Of a DNA stretch of 64,000 nucleotides, positions 35,810 to 47,859 are shown in pieces. The notes below the pieces were generated by a model. That model saw nothing but the letters and a program-made list of their open reading frames with translations, did no database searches and had not been told where the DNA came from. This DNA is from Voacanga thouarsii. Taxonomy: Eukaryota; Streptophyta; Magnoliopsida; Gentianales; Apocynaceae. A program made the position numbers and the translations under genes. The stretch spans positions 1,736,001 to 1,800,000 of the forward strand of contig JANUWF010002207.1 of assembly GCA_026120185.1 (NCBI GenBank). The letters are read 5' to 3'. Position 1 is the first letter of the stretch, and each line of letters begins with the position of its first letter.

Positions 35810-38189
35810 GGATCGAAATTCCCCCTCTTGACCGAATGGACACTTCTTCCATGATCATGCTTTTGCCACCTTTCTTGAACAAGATTAGCCACCTAGGAGT
35901 TGAGATCTTTTCTAAACTCCTTCAAGTCATTCATCAATCAAGTAAGTACCTTCAATCATCTTTTTAAAATTTTAGAATCATGTCTCTAGGATGATGTTGT
36001 GAGAAGATGATTGGCGATGGGATTGAGTATGTGATGTTGTTGATTGAAGCATGAGCATATGTATGATTGTGAAGGAGATGGGATTTATGCATGGAAGGAT
36101 TATTTTGGTCGATTGAATAATGAGTTGAGGCTTGATGCATGTCATAGGTAGTGTTTGTGATGAAGCATGCTAGAGATTATGTCACCATTGGTGAATAGGA
36201 TTTATATGCATGATTAGATTATTGAAGCCATGATCATGTTTATGCTAGCAGAGGTTAAGTCATGTCTTAATAAATTTAGATATATGTCTATATGTAAGAT
36301 TTTGTATGATTTGATGAGTTGAAGGATTGTGCATGTTAATGATTATGGTTGGCCATAGAATCTTGATCATGATCTAGTGGTCCCTAAACTAATTTTATTT
36401 CATGAATAAAATGTTTAATAATAATTTGTGCTAGAGAATTTCGAAAACCCTAGGAAGGGTAGATTTGGAATTATTATATATGTAAAGGATATTTTGGTCA
36501 AATAAATAGTAATTTTTCTAAGAAATAAAATAAATAAATATTATTTAAAATAAAGAAATCAATTAAAGACTTTATGAAAAAAAAAGATTTATACATAGTA
36601 AAATATTTACTAAAACAAAACCCTTAAGGATTTACTTATTATTTTCCAAACAAAACTCATTAAGTTTATTCTCAATTAATTTTAGCTATCAATTATTCTC
36701 TAACAATTAAGTTATTAATAAATCACTATTTTACCTAGTACCACCTATAACTCTTGATCAAATAAACTCTAAATTTTCCTTAGCAAGATTCAAACTTTCA
36801 ACCTATTAGGATTCACTTCCCAAACCATTAATTATTTTAAATAAAAAATTAAACTTAGCTTATGAACCTACTTATTTATTATTTTACCTTAAGGCTTGGG
36901 ACACTAGGATCATGGTTGTAGTGAATTGAGTTGATTTAAAATTAAGGAAGTGGATTGTGGCTTGAATCTGATTAAGATTTGTATTTGCCCATGTGGGGTT
37001 AGGTCATCTATCCGAGACCTTGTTGTTGTGAGCAAGACTTAGGTAAGCTCCTGTATAAAACCTGTTTGATGCAAAATGTTTATTATGGCACGCCAAGTGT
37101 AGAGTGCATGGACACTCATTTATGTAAATGCCATTGAGGATTATTTTCATTCTCATTCCAGACAAATAAATTATTTGTAAATCAAGGGGCGATTTTACTC
37201 AAAACCTAAAATTCTTTCTAAAACTAGTTTTGCCCCAAACTTTGGAAAACCTTAATTGCCATTTTCAAGTGGAACTATGTTTTGTTCATTTTTCCCAAGT
37301 GGGATAAGTTATGTTGAGTACTCAACAGGGGTAGGCTAGTAGTACTAGTTTTGAAGAGCAAGAGTGAGTCTTCTGGCAGGAGGCCACCTCTAGAAGATAA
37401 GCTCAACTTAGAGAAACGTCAGTACTACTTAGTCAGGCCGGTCCGAGCTAGCAGTTTGTTTTATTTCAGTCAAGTGACAGTGTTTTGCTGGAATGGACAC
37501 CCGGTTGTTGTTTAGGGATAGAGAATGAGGAGTATCTTGCCCGGTAGGCCGATCACCTACCTTTTGTCAGTCTGCACAAAGTGTCGGCATTCTGACTGGT
37601 TATGGGGCCCAACGTGTGGTAACCCATAATCCTTTCTTTCGAGTGGTTGATCTTATAAATTATGTATGGCTAGATAAGCCAAAACGCCACTCTTGCTGTT
37701 GACTAATGTTTGATGCTTGCCAATATTTCTCTTATAAAGGTTTTACACTTTGCATCCACGAACTGTTTTCACTAAACACCCAAAGCATACACGGACTTAT
37801 TGAGATTTCTGTCTCATCACCTTTTATCATGATTTTAGGTAGATCCTGCTGTGGGGATGAGTAGCTAGATTTTGCCTGCTCTGGAAGAATTTTTCTGACT
37901 ATTATGTTATGTAATGTTTGGGAGACGAGAGTGGATGATTTTGCTTATAGTTTTATTTTATTAAATTATGGATTCAGTTTTGAGGCATTTTTGGGTTGTA
38001 ATAAAATTTTAAGTTAAGTATTATTTTCTTTTAGCCATTTTATTTGTGTGACCTAGTTATAAAGACCCATTGTCCTTTGGATGGGGTGACATCCTTGGCC
38101 CTGGCGGGCCTAGGTTTCCGAGGTGTTACATAGTCTCCATCAAATTAACCAAATCTTCAAAGTCTGATTTTTTAAACTATGATCATAAA

Positions 38190-38256
38190 TGGACATAATT
38201 ACAATCCATAAATTCATAATTTTCATAGACCAACATACAAGCATTAAATAAAACCA

Positions 38257-38346
<90 letters not shown>

Positions 38347-38520
38347 ATAATTCACATCTTCACACAATCTATATAATCACAATCCATAAATTCATAATTT
38401 TCATAGACCAACATAGAACCATTATATACAACCAGTATATATCCATAATTCACATCATCACACAATCTACATAATCATATCATCAGACAACTAATATATA
38501 TCCATAATCCATATCATCAC
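38190..38520. repeat. Tandem repeat with (GT)42 microsatellite in the F untranslated region
   Basis: A unit containing AATCCATAAATTCATAATTT and then CATAGACCAACATA occurs twice (from about 38203 and 38381), with a partial third copy of the CCATAATYCACATCATCACA part near 38500. In the first unit 42 perfect GT repeats (38261-38344) stand where the second unit has only a short TATAT. Confidence 0.9.
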
Positions 38521-38859
38521 AAAATCTTCTAACAAATTTTTGTTTATATTTTCTCTCCCCTTTTCATTAATCAAAATATAGAATTGGAGAATAAAGACAA
38601 TAAATATATCAAATAAAAGGCATATGGACAAGAAGAGATATATATTTAGTAGATAGATTAGCAAAAATGCAGAATTTAAATTGTTCAAATACTAGTGCAG
38701 AAATTATAAAAGTGATTGTTAATGAGGAAGTAATAAAAATTGTTTAAGCATAATAAGTCTGGAAGCAGCCTGCACAAGTGATCATTTACGAAATTTGAAT
38801 TGTTACTAACTTAGACCCGACGCCCTTTTTTGAATGCTATCCGGCAATTCGACTGGACT
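38521..38859 (-). other. 3' untranslated region of copia F, part 2
   Basis: AT-rich sequence without a supported coding frame, downstream of the third ORF of F. Confidence 0.65.
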
Positions 38860-40425
38860 TTCTTTTCACCACCACATGCTTTTGTCATTTACTCAATGAG
38901 CTGCCAGCTATGCTGGACTTGGGAACAGGTTCAGCAGTGGGGGCAACAGATACGGGAACATCGACTGCCATTTCTTTAGCCTTGATATTTTTCTTCTAAT
39001 ATCCCTATTTCCTTTCCTGGACTTGGTTGCATTTCCTGTTCAGGCTATTTTCCATCTTCATCTTCATGATGTAGGGAGGCAGTTTCTTTGTCAGTCGTGT
39101 GACCTAGACAGGAATTTTGTTCAACTTGAATTCCCTCAATGGTCTGGCTCACGTTCTGTTCCTCAACTTTGCTTAATTGGGTTCCTAAGTTTTGCAATTC
39201 TGTAGAGGCCTCAGCCCATAATCCATCATACTTTTTAGCTAAATTATTCAAAGTAAAGAGGATGTCTCCAGTTAGATTACTCTCCTCTAACTTTTGCTTG
39301 CCTTTGTTTGAGGATTCTTCTCCTGTCTCTGATTTCTGTTTCATTCTCGATTGCCTAGCAGGTGCAGTTCCTTTTCCTTCTCCCATGATTTTTAATAGCT
39401 TTTTCTTTTCTTCATTTGATAGATCTCTGAGTAAAACCCATTCCCTATTTACTTGAATAAAGCCCATTCTTTTATTTAACACATTTGTCTTTAGCTAACC
39501 AGGCCTACACTTACTTAGATCCACATTAAAGTGTCTGAATACTTTGGTCAAAAGATTCTCATACAGAAGTGCGTTATGAGATGTGTTTCTTGACTGCATT
39601 ATCAACTTTACTGCCAAAAATCCAAAGTTGATTTGTCGACCTTCAGAAAGGACCAACATCAGTATCATTTACATGATACTTCTATTTTGTGCCCAAAACT
39701 TAGGGCAACCATGGTCGACACCATATGGTGTAAAACCCTTCCAATACCGTTTAGCCATTTAGAGTTTCAGTCACCCGAGTTCTTGAAACTCCTTCCACCA
39801 GTAAATATTTCCTCAAATTTTCCTAAATAAAAAATGTCTCACCCTTCAGGAAACTTGTTCATCTCAAAAAATTAAATCCCTCTATCTATCACTCTAAAAA
39901 TTCAATTTAACAATAAATGATCAAATTCTAAATTCACAGATCCTACTCTGTATTGTTCCATGAACCCTCCTCCAGTCTCCTTAAGTCATCCCTTTTTCAG
40001 ATTTGCATAAAACTCCCAAACTAACGGGATGTATAGCTTCTCGTCAACTGTTGGTAAGGCTCCCCAACCCAGACTTTCAAACATATTCAAAATATCAAAG
40101 AAGTTTAAAAATCCCTCAGTATCAACCCGATATCTCGAAACTATAGTCGTATTCCTAGACACCCAGTTATTAAAATTAGACTCGCATTTTTTATCAAGAA
40201 AGCATGGTGCCTAGGTTTCAGAGCTTTCTAGTCCAGAATACTCTATTCATCATGAATTGGATTGTGAGGTTTCCTCTGCTATTTTCTTTTCTTTCTGGTT
40301 GGTGTCCAGTGATGTGACGACAACAACTTTTGTCTTCCCCATTGCTTTACTTTTCTTCCCCATCTTAGTCTTTTGAATGGCTTCTTTGACAAATTTTACC
40401 ACTTCGTCATAGCAGAGGTGAAGGG
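38860..40425 (-). pseudogene. Copia F third ORF downstream of pol (env-like position, broken)
   Basis: Minus-strand translation gives, in order, an N-terminal basic piece (MGKKSKAMGKTKVVVV, near 40360), FESLGWGALPTVDEKLYIP and LVWEFYANLK near 40070-40000, EGRQINFGFLAVKLIM near 39620, then an open 145-codon piece (39482-39045) with charged, partly helical sequence. The LGWG...LVWEFYANL pattern resembles the plant transposon domain found in third ORFs of SIRE/Maximus elements, sometimes called env-like from its position. I see no signal peptide or clear membrane segment in the surviving pieces, so I do not call it an envelope gene. Many stops and frame changes. Confidence 0.68.
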
Positions 40426-40939
40426 AAGGTGAAAGATTTTTAGTTCAGTTTAGAGAAAATGAAATTAAAAATGTGATAGAGGCAGAGAAAGCAATGTCTG
40501 TTTCTGATTGGTAAGAGAGATAGAGAGAGAGTAATTACGTTTTTTAGATTTCCTAGGTTCTAGAGAGGATCAGTATAATAAAGCACTTCATATCAGAGAC
40601 TTTTCACCAGAGGTAGAGTATTAATTTTTCGAGAAAAGCGCAAACATTTGAAAATTTGAAACGACATTACTGGATGTTTGTTTTCTTTCTCTTGATATAT
40701 ATAAAAAAAAAAAAAAATTGGTCTTTTCATCAACGTTGAGTTGCTGATAGTTTTGGATTTCGACTGAGTCCAAAATTATTCGTCCAAAAGGAAGAATAAG
40801 ATAAGTTCAGCTAAGGGGATTTTATAATCGAGTTTTCCAGAGATTGCATCCAAAAGATCTGTCCAAAAATTATGCGTTCGGTAGTTGTACAAAAAATAGA
40901 CAAACAAATCTTTGGCATATTGTCAGTTATACGATCTTG

Positions 40940-42342
40940 GTAATTCCTAAACCTCTTCTCAGATGATTCAATCTCTCTTTTGTCAAAGGTTTTGTAAAAA
41001 TGTCTACAAGTTGTTCATCAGTTGAGATATACTCAACACACATATCACTTTTAAGAAAATGATCTCTAATGAAGTGATGTTTAGTTCTAGAATGTTGAAT
41101 TTGAATTTTTGTTAAATTGATTACACTTATATTATCATATAGTATAGGTACTCAATCGAAATTAAGACTAAAATCGAGCAATGTGTTCTTCATCCACAAA
41201 TTTTGCACACAATAGCTCTCTACTGCAATGTATTCTATCTCAGTTGTGGATAAAGATACAAAAACTTATTTCTTACTATGCCATGATACTAGAGAGTGTC
41301 TGAGAAATTGACCTTGCCTCGTACTTTTTTGTTCAACTTTGTAGCCTGCATAATCTGCAACAGTATAGCCTATAACATCAAATGACTTAGTTTGAAGATA
41401 CTGTAAGCCATAACTAGGTATCTAAGGATACATTTTACAACACATAAGTGAGATTCTTTTGGGCATGCTTGAAATCGAGCGCAAAGACAGATCGAAAACA
41501 TAATATCTAGTCGACTAGCAATAATATATAACAAACTCCTAATCATACCACTGTATTTTAATTCATCAACTTTCTTACCCTTTTCTTCCTTGTTTAGCTT
41601 TAGAGAGGTGCTCATAGGTGTGTTGATTTCTTTGGCTTCATTCATACCAAACCTTTTGAGTAGTTCCTTAGCATACTAAGCTTGATTTAAAAATTTTCTA
41701 TCCTTGGTTTGTTTGATTTGTAGCTCGAGAAAGAAGTTGAGTTCTCTCATCATGCTCATCTCGAATTCTTGTTCTATAAAGAGCCTTTAAAAGTTTGAAA
41801 ATGTGATTTGGAAAGTGCTCACGAATACAACTCTGAGGTTGTTCTACGTATGCCTCCTTTTCAATAAAGCTATTTTAAAATGCACTCCTAACATCCATTT
41901 GGTAAAGCATGAAATTTTTGAATAATTCAAAAGCAACTAGCATTCTAATGGAGTCTAATCGAGTAACAGGAGCAAATGTCTCATCATAGTCAATACCCTC
42001 TTCTTGATTGAATCCTTGGGCAACAATTATAGCTTTATTTCTCACCACTCCATGTTCATCAAGTTTATTTCTGAAAACCTACTTGGTACCAATGACTAGA
42101 TAAACCAATAGTCTAGGGACGAGTTTTCAAACCTGATTTCTTTCAAATTAGTTAAGCTCTTCTTGCATAGCTAAGATCCAAAAATCATCATGCAAGGCCT
42201 TATCAATACAGTTAGGTTCAACACTTGAAAGTAAAGAAAAATTATCTATTGAGTACCGTCCAGCTTTAACCCCACTACAAGGATTGCCAAGAATTTGCTC
42301 TTTTAGATGATCAGTTTTGTACCTCCAATCTTTTGGTAGCAC
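40940..42342 (-). pseudogene. Copia F reverse transcriptase and RNase H (YVDD block deleted)
   Basis: RT begins with EPNCIDKALHDDFWILAMQEELN (about 42200) and continues through VAQGFNQEEGIDYDETFAPV and LDSIRMLVAF. Near 41780-41800 the reading passes from LKALY directly to EFEMSMMRELNFFLELQIKQ, so the usual LKQAPRAW...YVDDII block is absent. From family layout I estimate the loss at 70-80 codons. It continues with KELLKRFGM, EINTPMSTSLKL and RLDIMFSICLCARFQ. RNase H is scattered over several frames, ending with VEYISTDEQLVDIF near 41000. No working RT could come from this copy. Confidence 0.85.
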
Positions 42343-42487
42343 TTAATCAGAGAACTCTTCAGTTTCATGCTTGCTTTGTTCAGCGTGTTGTTCTTCCAAT
42401 TCTTCTTCTTTGGCATGAATGTCAAGCGATGGAGCTTTGTACTATTCACTGCCTTTTTCTTTTAAAATCCCTACATTATCATCATCT

Positions 42488-42494
<7 letters not shown>

Positions 42495-42536
<42 letters not shown>
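42495..42536. repeat. (AT)n microsatellite
   Basis: About 20 AT units inside the integrase-RT linker of copia F. Confidence 0.95.
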
Positions 42537-42540
<4 letters not shown>

Positions 42541-42664
42541 TTTATCAAAGTCAACACGTACAAATGGTTCCACACGTAGAGTTCTTTTGTTATATACTCT
42601 ATATATCTTTTTATTGGAAGAGTATCTAAGAAATATTGCCTCATTAGATTTGCTATGAAATTTT

Positions 42665-43600
42665 TCAAGATTTGTCTTGAATATTAAGAACAAAACATTT
42701 GCAACTAAAGACTTTAAAATACGAAATTGATGGAGTTTTGTCAAATATAAGCTCAAAGGATGTTTTTCTTAGAAAATGTCTCAACATAACTCGGTTAACA
42801 ATGTAACATGCTATATTAACAGCTTTAGCCCAAAAGTATTTGGGAATAGAGTTTTCACAAATCATAGATCTAGCTTTTTCTTGCAAGGTTCTATTTTTCC
42901 TTTTAATAAAACCATTTTGTTGAGGAGTTTTAGTAGCTGAGAGGTTGTGAAAGACTCCGTTCTTATCACAAAAATGTGTAAACTCATTGTTGCAAAATTC
43001 TCTACTATTGTCACTCCTAATAGAAAACAATTTACATCCAAGAGAATTTTGGACACATTTGAATAATCTAGAAAATTCAGAGAATGGCTCATCTTTTTGC
43101 CCAAGAATCAAAGTTCAAGTAAATCTTGAGAAATCATCTACTAGTACAAAAGCATACCCCTTACAACTAAGGCTAGTGGTCCTCATTGGTCTAAATAGAT
43201 CCATATGTATTAATTCAAGGGGTATTGATGTGGCAATCATTCTCTTGGGCTTAAAAGAGGTTTTGATATGTTTTCTAAATTTGCATGCATCACATATTCT
43301 GCTTTTATCAAACTTCATTTTGGGCAATCCCCTAATAAGCTCTTTTGAAGATAATTTGTTTAGCAAATCAAATTATACATGGCCTAGCCTTCTATGCTAA
43401 AGATAGCCATCATTATCATGCATGAAAAAGAATCTAACATCATGAGCCACAGGATCATCAAGATAGATTTCATATACATTCCCAACATGGTTAGCAAAAA
43501 AAATTATTTCCTTACTTGAGTTATCTATAATAGAGCAAGAATCTTTCTCAAATAAAACTTTCCAACCATTTTTATGCAATTGGGTAATGCTGAGCAAGTT
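42665..43600 (-). pseudogene. Copia F integrase (broken)
   Basis: The zinc-binding CDACKFRKH half and GLPKMKFDKS lie at 43366-43115 with HMDLFRPM, the first catalytic Asp. The piece 43111-42665 has IRSDNSREFCN with the second Asp. The third motif reads PQQNGFIKRKNR: the usual ERKNR catalytic Glu is now Lys. The tail FWAKAVNIACYIVNRV follows. Frameshift near 43112. Confidence 0.88.
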
Positions 43601-43973
43601 GTATTTAGCTTATCAATTAATAATACTTGTTTGATAATAGTTGAGAATCCTTTACCGATGTTACCTATGCCAAGTATTCTTCCTTTCGTTTTGTCTCTAA
43701 AGGTAATGAACCCATCACTTGTAGCTTGAACATCTTCTAATAGGGTTGCATTTCCAATCATGTGTCATGATCTTCCACTATCTAGGAACCACTTGGTGAA
43801 GCTCATTTCGTCTAGTGAATGTACCTATACATGAGATAGGAGAGTGATTTTTGGTACACAAATCTTTTTGGGTCCAAAGGGGTTAGTGATGATTCTTTTA
43901 ATTCTCCAATTAGTTTTCATTCTTAAACTAATGCTCTTCCTAATATGACACCTAGATACATTATGTCCATTTT
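43601..43973 (-). pseudogene. Copia F protease (broken)
   Basis: Minus strand: GPKKICVPK, then WFLDSGRS followed by a stop and HMIGNATLL, the Asp-Ser-Gly active site region of a SIRE-type protease. The open piece 43761-43525 holds TFRDKTKGRILGIGNIG of the protease C-terminal half. Confidence 0.82.
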
Positions 43974-45510
43974 TGTTAGGATTCATGGACTCTTAAATGC
44001 AAAAAACATCTATGAATCCCTTCCGATGACCCAAGCCAAACGATTAAAATGATCTAAGGATTAAATAATTACATCTGTTCGATGTAATCAAGATCCTTGG
44101 ATTCTGGTTTTGCTATTGTATGTGCAACTCGAACGATCACCAGGCGCTGCAGTGCGCAAACGCCCTCTATCGGATACACACGGCGAACTAACTCATTACC
44201 CTAGGAGTGCTAGCGCCTAGGGTTTGAGAGGCTTATTTATTTATTTATTTATTTATTGTGAATGGAGGCATGAATATTTTTTTTAACAAATAGCCCTCTT
44301 GAGAAGACGGCTAGGGTTTTCTTAAAAAACATCCGAACCTCTTGAAGTCCAACTATAATAATATCTTATTATATTTTTATTTTAAATTCAAATTAAATTA
44401 AAAATGATATGATAAAATTCTGCCATTATCTCGATAATTTAACGAATTAATTTACCGAGTAAGATTCTTACAATCTGGGCATTATCCAGATACATCGAAT
44501 GTGGACATATTTCTAGATTCATTGTATCCGGTCAATTTTCTAGGTTCAATTAACTTAGACATATTTCCAGATTCATCAAACCAGGTTACCAGAAAAATAA
44601 CCTAACGAGTTTACTTATTGTATGACCCTATAGGTTCATTTAACACTGGCAGTGTGCCTAAATCACATTTAAATAGCCCACAAGTTATAAGCGATTTATA
44701 GAAAAACATTATAACTATTCAGGTTAAATGAAGATCAGTGATCTTTTTAAACCAAACCATAACTTTATATTTAGTCATTTTGTCACACAATATCTAGATT
44801 AAGCATAAGCATGAAGCATGTCATCCTTATTAAGCTCAATCAATTTTTTCTTGATCTCATAATAAATTGTTTAGACAAATAATATCAATATCTCAAACTG
44901 ATATATTTGAGCACGATCATGCATTTTGACAGTCTAACTTATCAAGGGGCCCATGGATATCTCACACATAATTGATATGGACAAATTTTTTCACTTTCAA
45001 TTATATTCCTTTTCCTGGTTTATTCTATATCCAACAATGGTCTAACTTATTATCTGGTTAAAGATAACATTAGACAATGTTAGAATATAGAATTTATCAA
45101 GTAGGAAACTATGGTGAATTCAGGTCAAAGGACTTGTAATATCATTATGGTTGGAAAGTACTTATGACATGTTCCATAAAGTACTCTCATAGTGGGTTAT
45201 GTCCAATAAAATGTTCTCTAACATTTATTTATGTTTTGACTTAATATCATATATATCCATGACCAGCAAAACATAGCCATCAAGTCACAAACATACTAAT
45301 CTTAATTTATTATTGTTCCAATAATAATAATCGATCAGGGACAGTTTAAGAATAGTTATTGTATTGATTGTAGGGTTTTACTATCAAGTCACATACTTGA
45401 TGACCACAAAACTAAATGCACTATTTATGGAAAGAAATGCCTCGTATTATTAAATAATACATAATGACAGTAATATAATTACAAATTGACTTTGGGCCAT
45501 ATCCCTATTA
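43974..45510 (-). repeat. B-type LTR in G
   Basis: Aligns with 16447-17896. The minus-strand end reads TCCTAACA (43974) and the other end has CA mutated to TA (45510). It carries about 90 extra bp near 44495-44585, where a segment around GACATATTTCYAGATTCAT is repeated. Confidence 0.9.
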
Positions 45511-46163
45511 ACTCCACCTGGAACACCTTAATGAAATGTTGTATCTGAACGGAGAAATTGAACTTTATTAGATATGATTCGATCAATGATGAGTCAAACT
45601 GATCTTCTAATCTCCTTTTGGGGTTATGCCCTAAAGACTGCTGCATTCATACAAAATCGAGTTCTATCTAAATCGGTTCAAAAAACGCTATATGAGATAT
45701 GGACTGGAAGACAGCCTAGTTTGTCATTTCTCAAGATTTGGGGTTGTGAAGTTTATGTAAAGCGTTTATTATCTAATAAACTTGCACCCAAATAAGATAT
45801 ATGCATATTTATGGGGTATCTTAAAAAAACTAAAAGATACCAATTTTATCTCCCAACAGAAAATAGAGTAATTGTTGCTCAAAATGGATTCTTTCTTGAA
45901 AAGGAATTTATTTCTAAAGGAATCAGTTGGAGTAAAATATATCTTGATGAGATTCAATAGCCATAATTAGTATCTGAACCAAATAATGAACCTCGATTAG
46001 ATGTCTCACAAGTCCAAGATGAGCCTACTTCAAAAGAAAAAGGACGTCGAATATTTGATAGGGTTCGTCAACAACTTGAGAGAAATGGATTGCTCATCAC
46101 TGAAGATCATAATGTGGAGCTTATGGTTAATGATGAGCCCACTTCCTATCAAGAAGCCATTAA
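45511..46163 (+). pseudogene. Integrase-to-RT fragment in G
   Basis: Starts in mid-integrase at TPPGTP, has VVSERRN, LLDMIRSMMSQTDLLISFWGYA and LKIWGCEVYVKRL, then the linker FYLPTENRVIV, and stops at VNDEPTSYQEAI before the RT core. It corresponds to about 13210-12500 of copia B. It has two stops after TPPGTP and several others. No gag, protease or RT catalytic part. Confidence 0.88.
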
Positions 46164-47858
46164 TACAATAAGTACAACATACGTAATTTGTGTTTGAGAA
46201 GCTTGCTTTCACAAAATAAGACTTGTATTTTCTTGATTTGTGCATGTTGTTGTAGCCAAGTCCAGTTTTGTTTCAAGCCATCCATTGTATTCCAAGGAGT
46301 TTATTCAATTTTTTTTTTTTGCCACCAGTGCATTTTTCAATATAAGTAGTGAGATCATCAGTTTTTAACTTCATATTATCAAGATCACAAGTCATGACTT
46401 CAAGAGATGAGATTTTATCACTCAAACATTTATTCTCAATAGCAGAACAGTTCAAGAGGGTAGAAGTGATTTCTTTTTCAATATTCAAGTAGCAAATGGA
46501 GTCAAGTAGAATTTTGTTCTCACTTATTAAATTGTCATTCTCATTTGATAAGGAGTCAATTTTCTCTTTCATTTCCTTGATCTTTCTTGACAGTCTTTTT
46601 AGTTCATAGAACATGTCAATAAGAAGTTCATTTGGATCATCAATATTATCACAAGTAGAATCATGCAATTTAGCTACAAGGTTAGATAGGGAGGAGTTTG
46701 GCTTATCCTCTACTGCCATGAAGTATATATTAGTTGTTTCATTTTCTGAATCTCCATTTTACTCAAATTTTAACTCATTTTGATCCCAAGTTCTCGTTAG
46801 TCCTTTTCCTTTCTTTATTTTCAGATTTTTCTTTTTGTTTTTGATCATCTTGGCTTCTTTCTCTTTGGCTATTGGGCAATCAACAATGAAGTGTTCCGTA
46901 CTCTTGCATTCATAGCATTGAGGCATGAAAAATGAAATTTATCCTTTCTTTTTTAAGAACTTCTTTTCACTTTTGAAGTTTTCTTTTCTAAACATCTTCC
47001 TGAATTTTTTTACAATCAAGGCCAATTCTTCTGTGTCTACTTCAATTCCATTATCACTATCAGATTGACTGCTATTAGCATCATCATTAATAGCTTTTAG
47101 TGTTGTTCCTCTTTTACCTTTATCATTGTTATCAAACTCTTAAAACCTTTTGAGTTTCATTTCATAAGTTAAGAGAGAACCAATTAGCTCTTTAGTGGAT
47201 AAGGTTTTAAATCTTTTGATTACTCCACAACTAGAGCTTTAGGTTGCCAACTTTTTGGTAAGGAATCCGAAAATTTTCTATTTTGTTCATCGGGGAAATA
47301 GCTTTTCCCATAAGCCTTAAGTCTATTTGTAATGTTTGTGAATCTAGTGAACATGTCAGTTATGCCCTTATTTGGCTTCATAGTAAATAGTTCATAATCA
47401 TAAATTAAGCCCCAGCTTCAATTCCTTCACTTGATTTATAACCTCATGGTTGACTTCAAGAAGTCTCCACATGTCATGGGCTGATCACAACCACTTACTC
47501 CGTTATATTCAGTGTCATCAAGGGCACAACATAAAATGTTCATAGCTTGAAAAATCAATATCATTTCAGCATTGTCTTCAGCATCATATTCATCACTCTG
47601 TTTAGGTACTATTCGACCTTCAGCATTTTTAGAAGGAACATACGCTCCTTTTTCAATGAAGTTCCATAGCTAAAAATTAATTGAGCAAACATAGATCTTC
47701 ATACAATTTTTCCAAAATATGTAATTACTCCTAGTGAATAATGGAGGTTTGTTTGTCGAAGATCCCTTGATATAGGGAAGAGAGGAGATATTTACCATAA
47801 GTATCTTTACTATTGGGCTGTTTAGCTGATAAAGAGTAGACAAATGGTCTAATATCAA
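46164..47858 (-). pseudogene. Copia F gag (broken, split by G)
   Basis: It begins near 47858 and contains NKPPLFTRSNYIFWKNCMKI, the SIRE/Maximus gag start. Then follow KQSDEYDAEDNAEM, AMNILCCALDDTEYNGVSGC and, near 46930-46880, a first knuckle CYECKSTEHFIVDCP, in which the Gly before His is changed. After it comes a long open piece (46719-46273) with a heptad-rich coiled coil (LSRKIKEMKEKIDSLSNEND). The end, FVKASFSNTNYV then CTYC, is the first half of the second knuckle, cut by G. Several stops. Confidence 0.87.
47845..47858 (-). other. Primer-binding site of copia F (decayed)
   Basis: On the minus strand TTTGATATTAGACCA replaces TGGTATCAGAGCCA; the differences are mainly G-to-A or C-to-T plus one lost base. 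It adjoins the LTR end at 47860. Confidence 0.65.
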
Positions 47859-47859
47859 A

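Larger units (their letters stand above)
33798..38130 (+). mobile_element. Solo LTR E2 (4.3-kb gypsy-type LTR)
   Basis: It starts TGTGAAACCCC and ends AGGTGTTACA. The flanks cagtc (33793-33797) and tagtc (38131-38135) form a target duplication with one C/T mismatch. It aligns with E1 and E3. It contains the tRNA-like motif at 34050-34110, the pyrimidine tract at 35727-35807, the TTGAGTACTCAA palindrome at 37314-37325 and only one of the two hairpin units seen in E1 and E3 (37568-37598). No gag or pol. Confidence 0.92.
43974..46163. mobile_element. Element G: chimera of an antisense B-type LTR and a sense pol fragment
   Basis: A B-type LTR in minus orientation (43974-45510) is joined without a gap to part of B-type pol in plus orientation (45511-46163). 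No complete element orders its parts like this. It splits the second zinc knuckle of F gag: CTYC lies to the right and KNGHNVSRC to the left. I find no convincing 5-bp duplication; the flanks are atttt on the left and tacaa on the right, and the knuckle appears to have lost about one codon. Confidence 0.82.

Noticed and set aside
34593..35967. Several overlapping plus-strand ORFs of 60-114 codons in E2
   Set aside because: Low-complexity, Pro/Ser-rich readings of LTR sequence; the matching regions of E1 and E3 do not keep the frames.
38140..38474. ORFs of His-Thr or Cys-Val repeats on the two strands
   Set aside because: Both are the (GT)42 microsatellite translated; no flanking coding signal.
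38860..40425. True envelope gene
   Set aside because: Position after pol fits, but no signal peptide, fusion peptide or membrane segment is visible in the surviving pieces.
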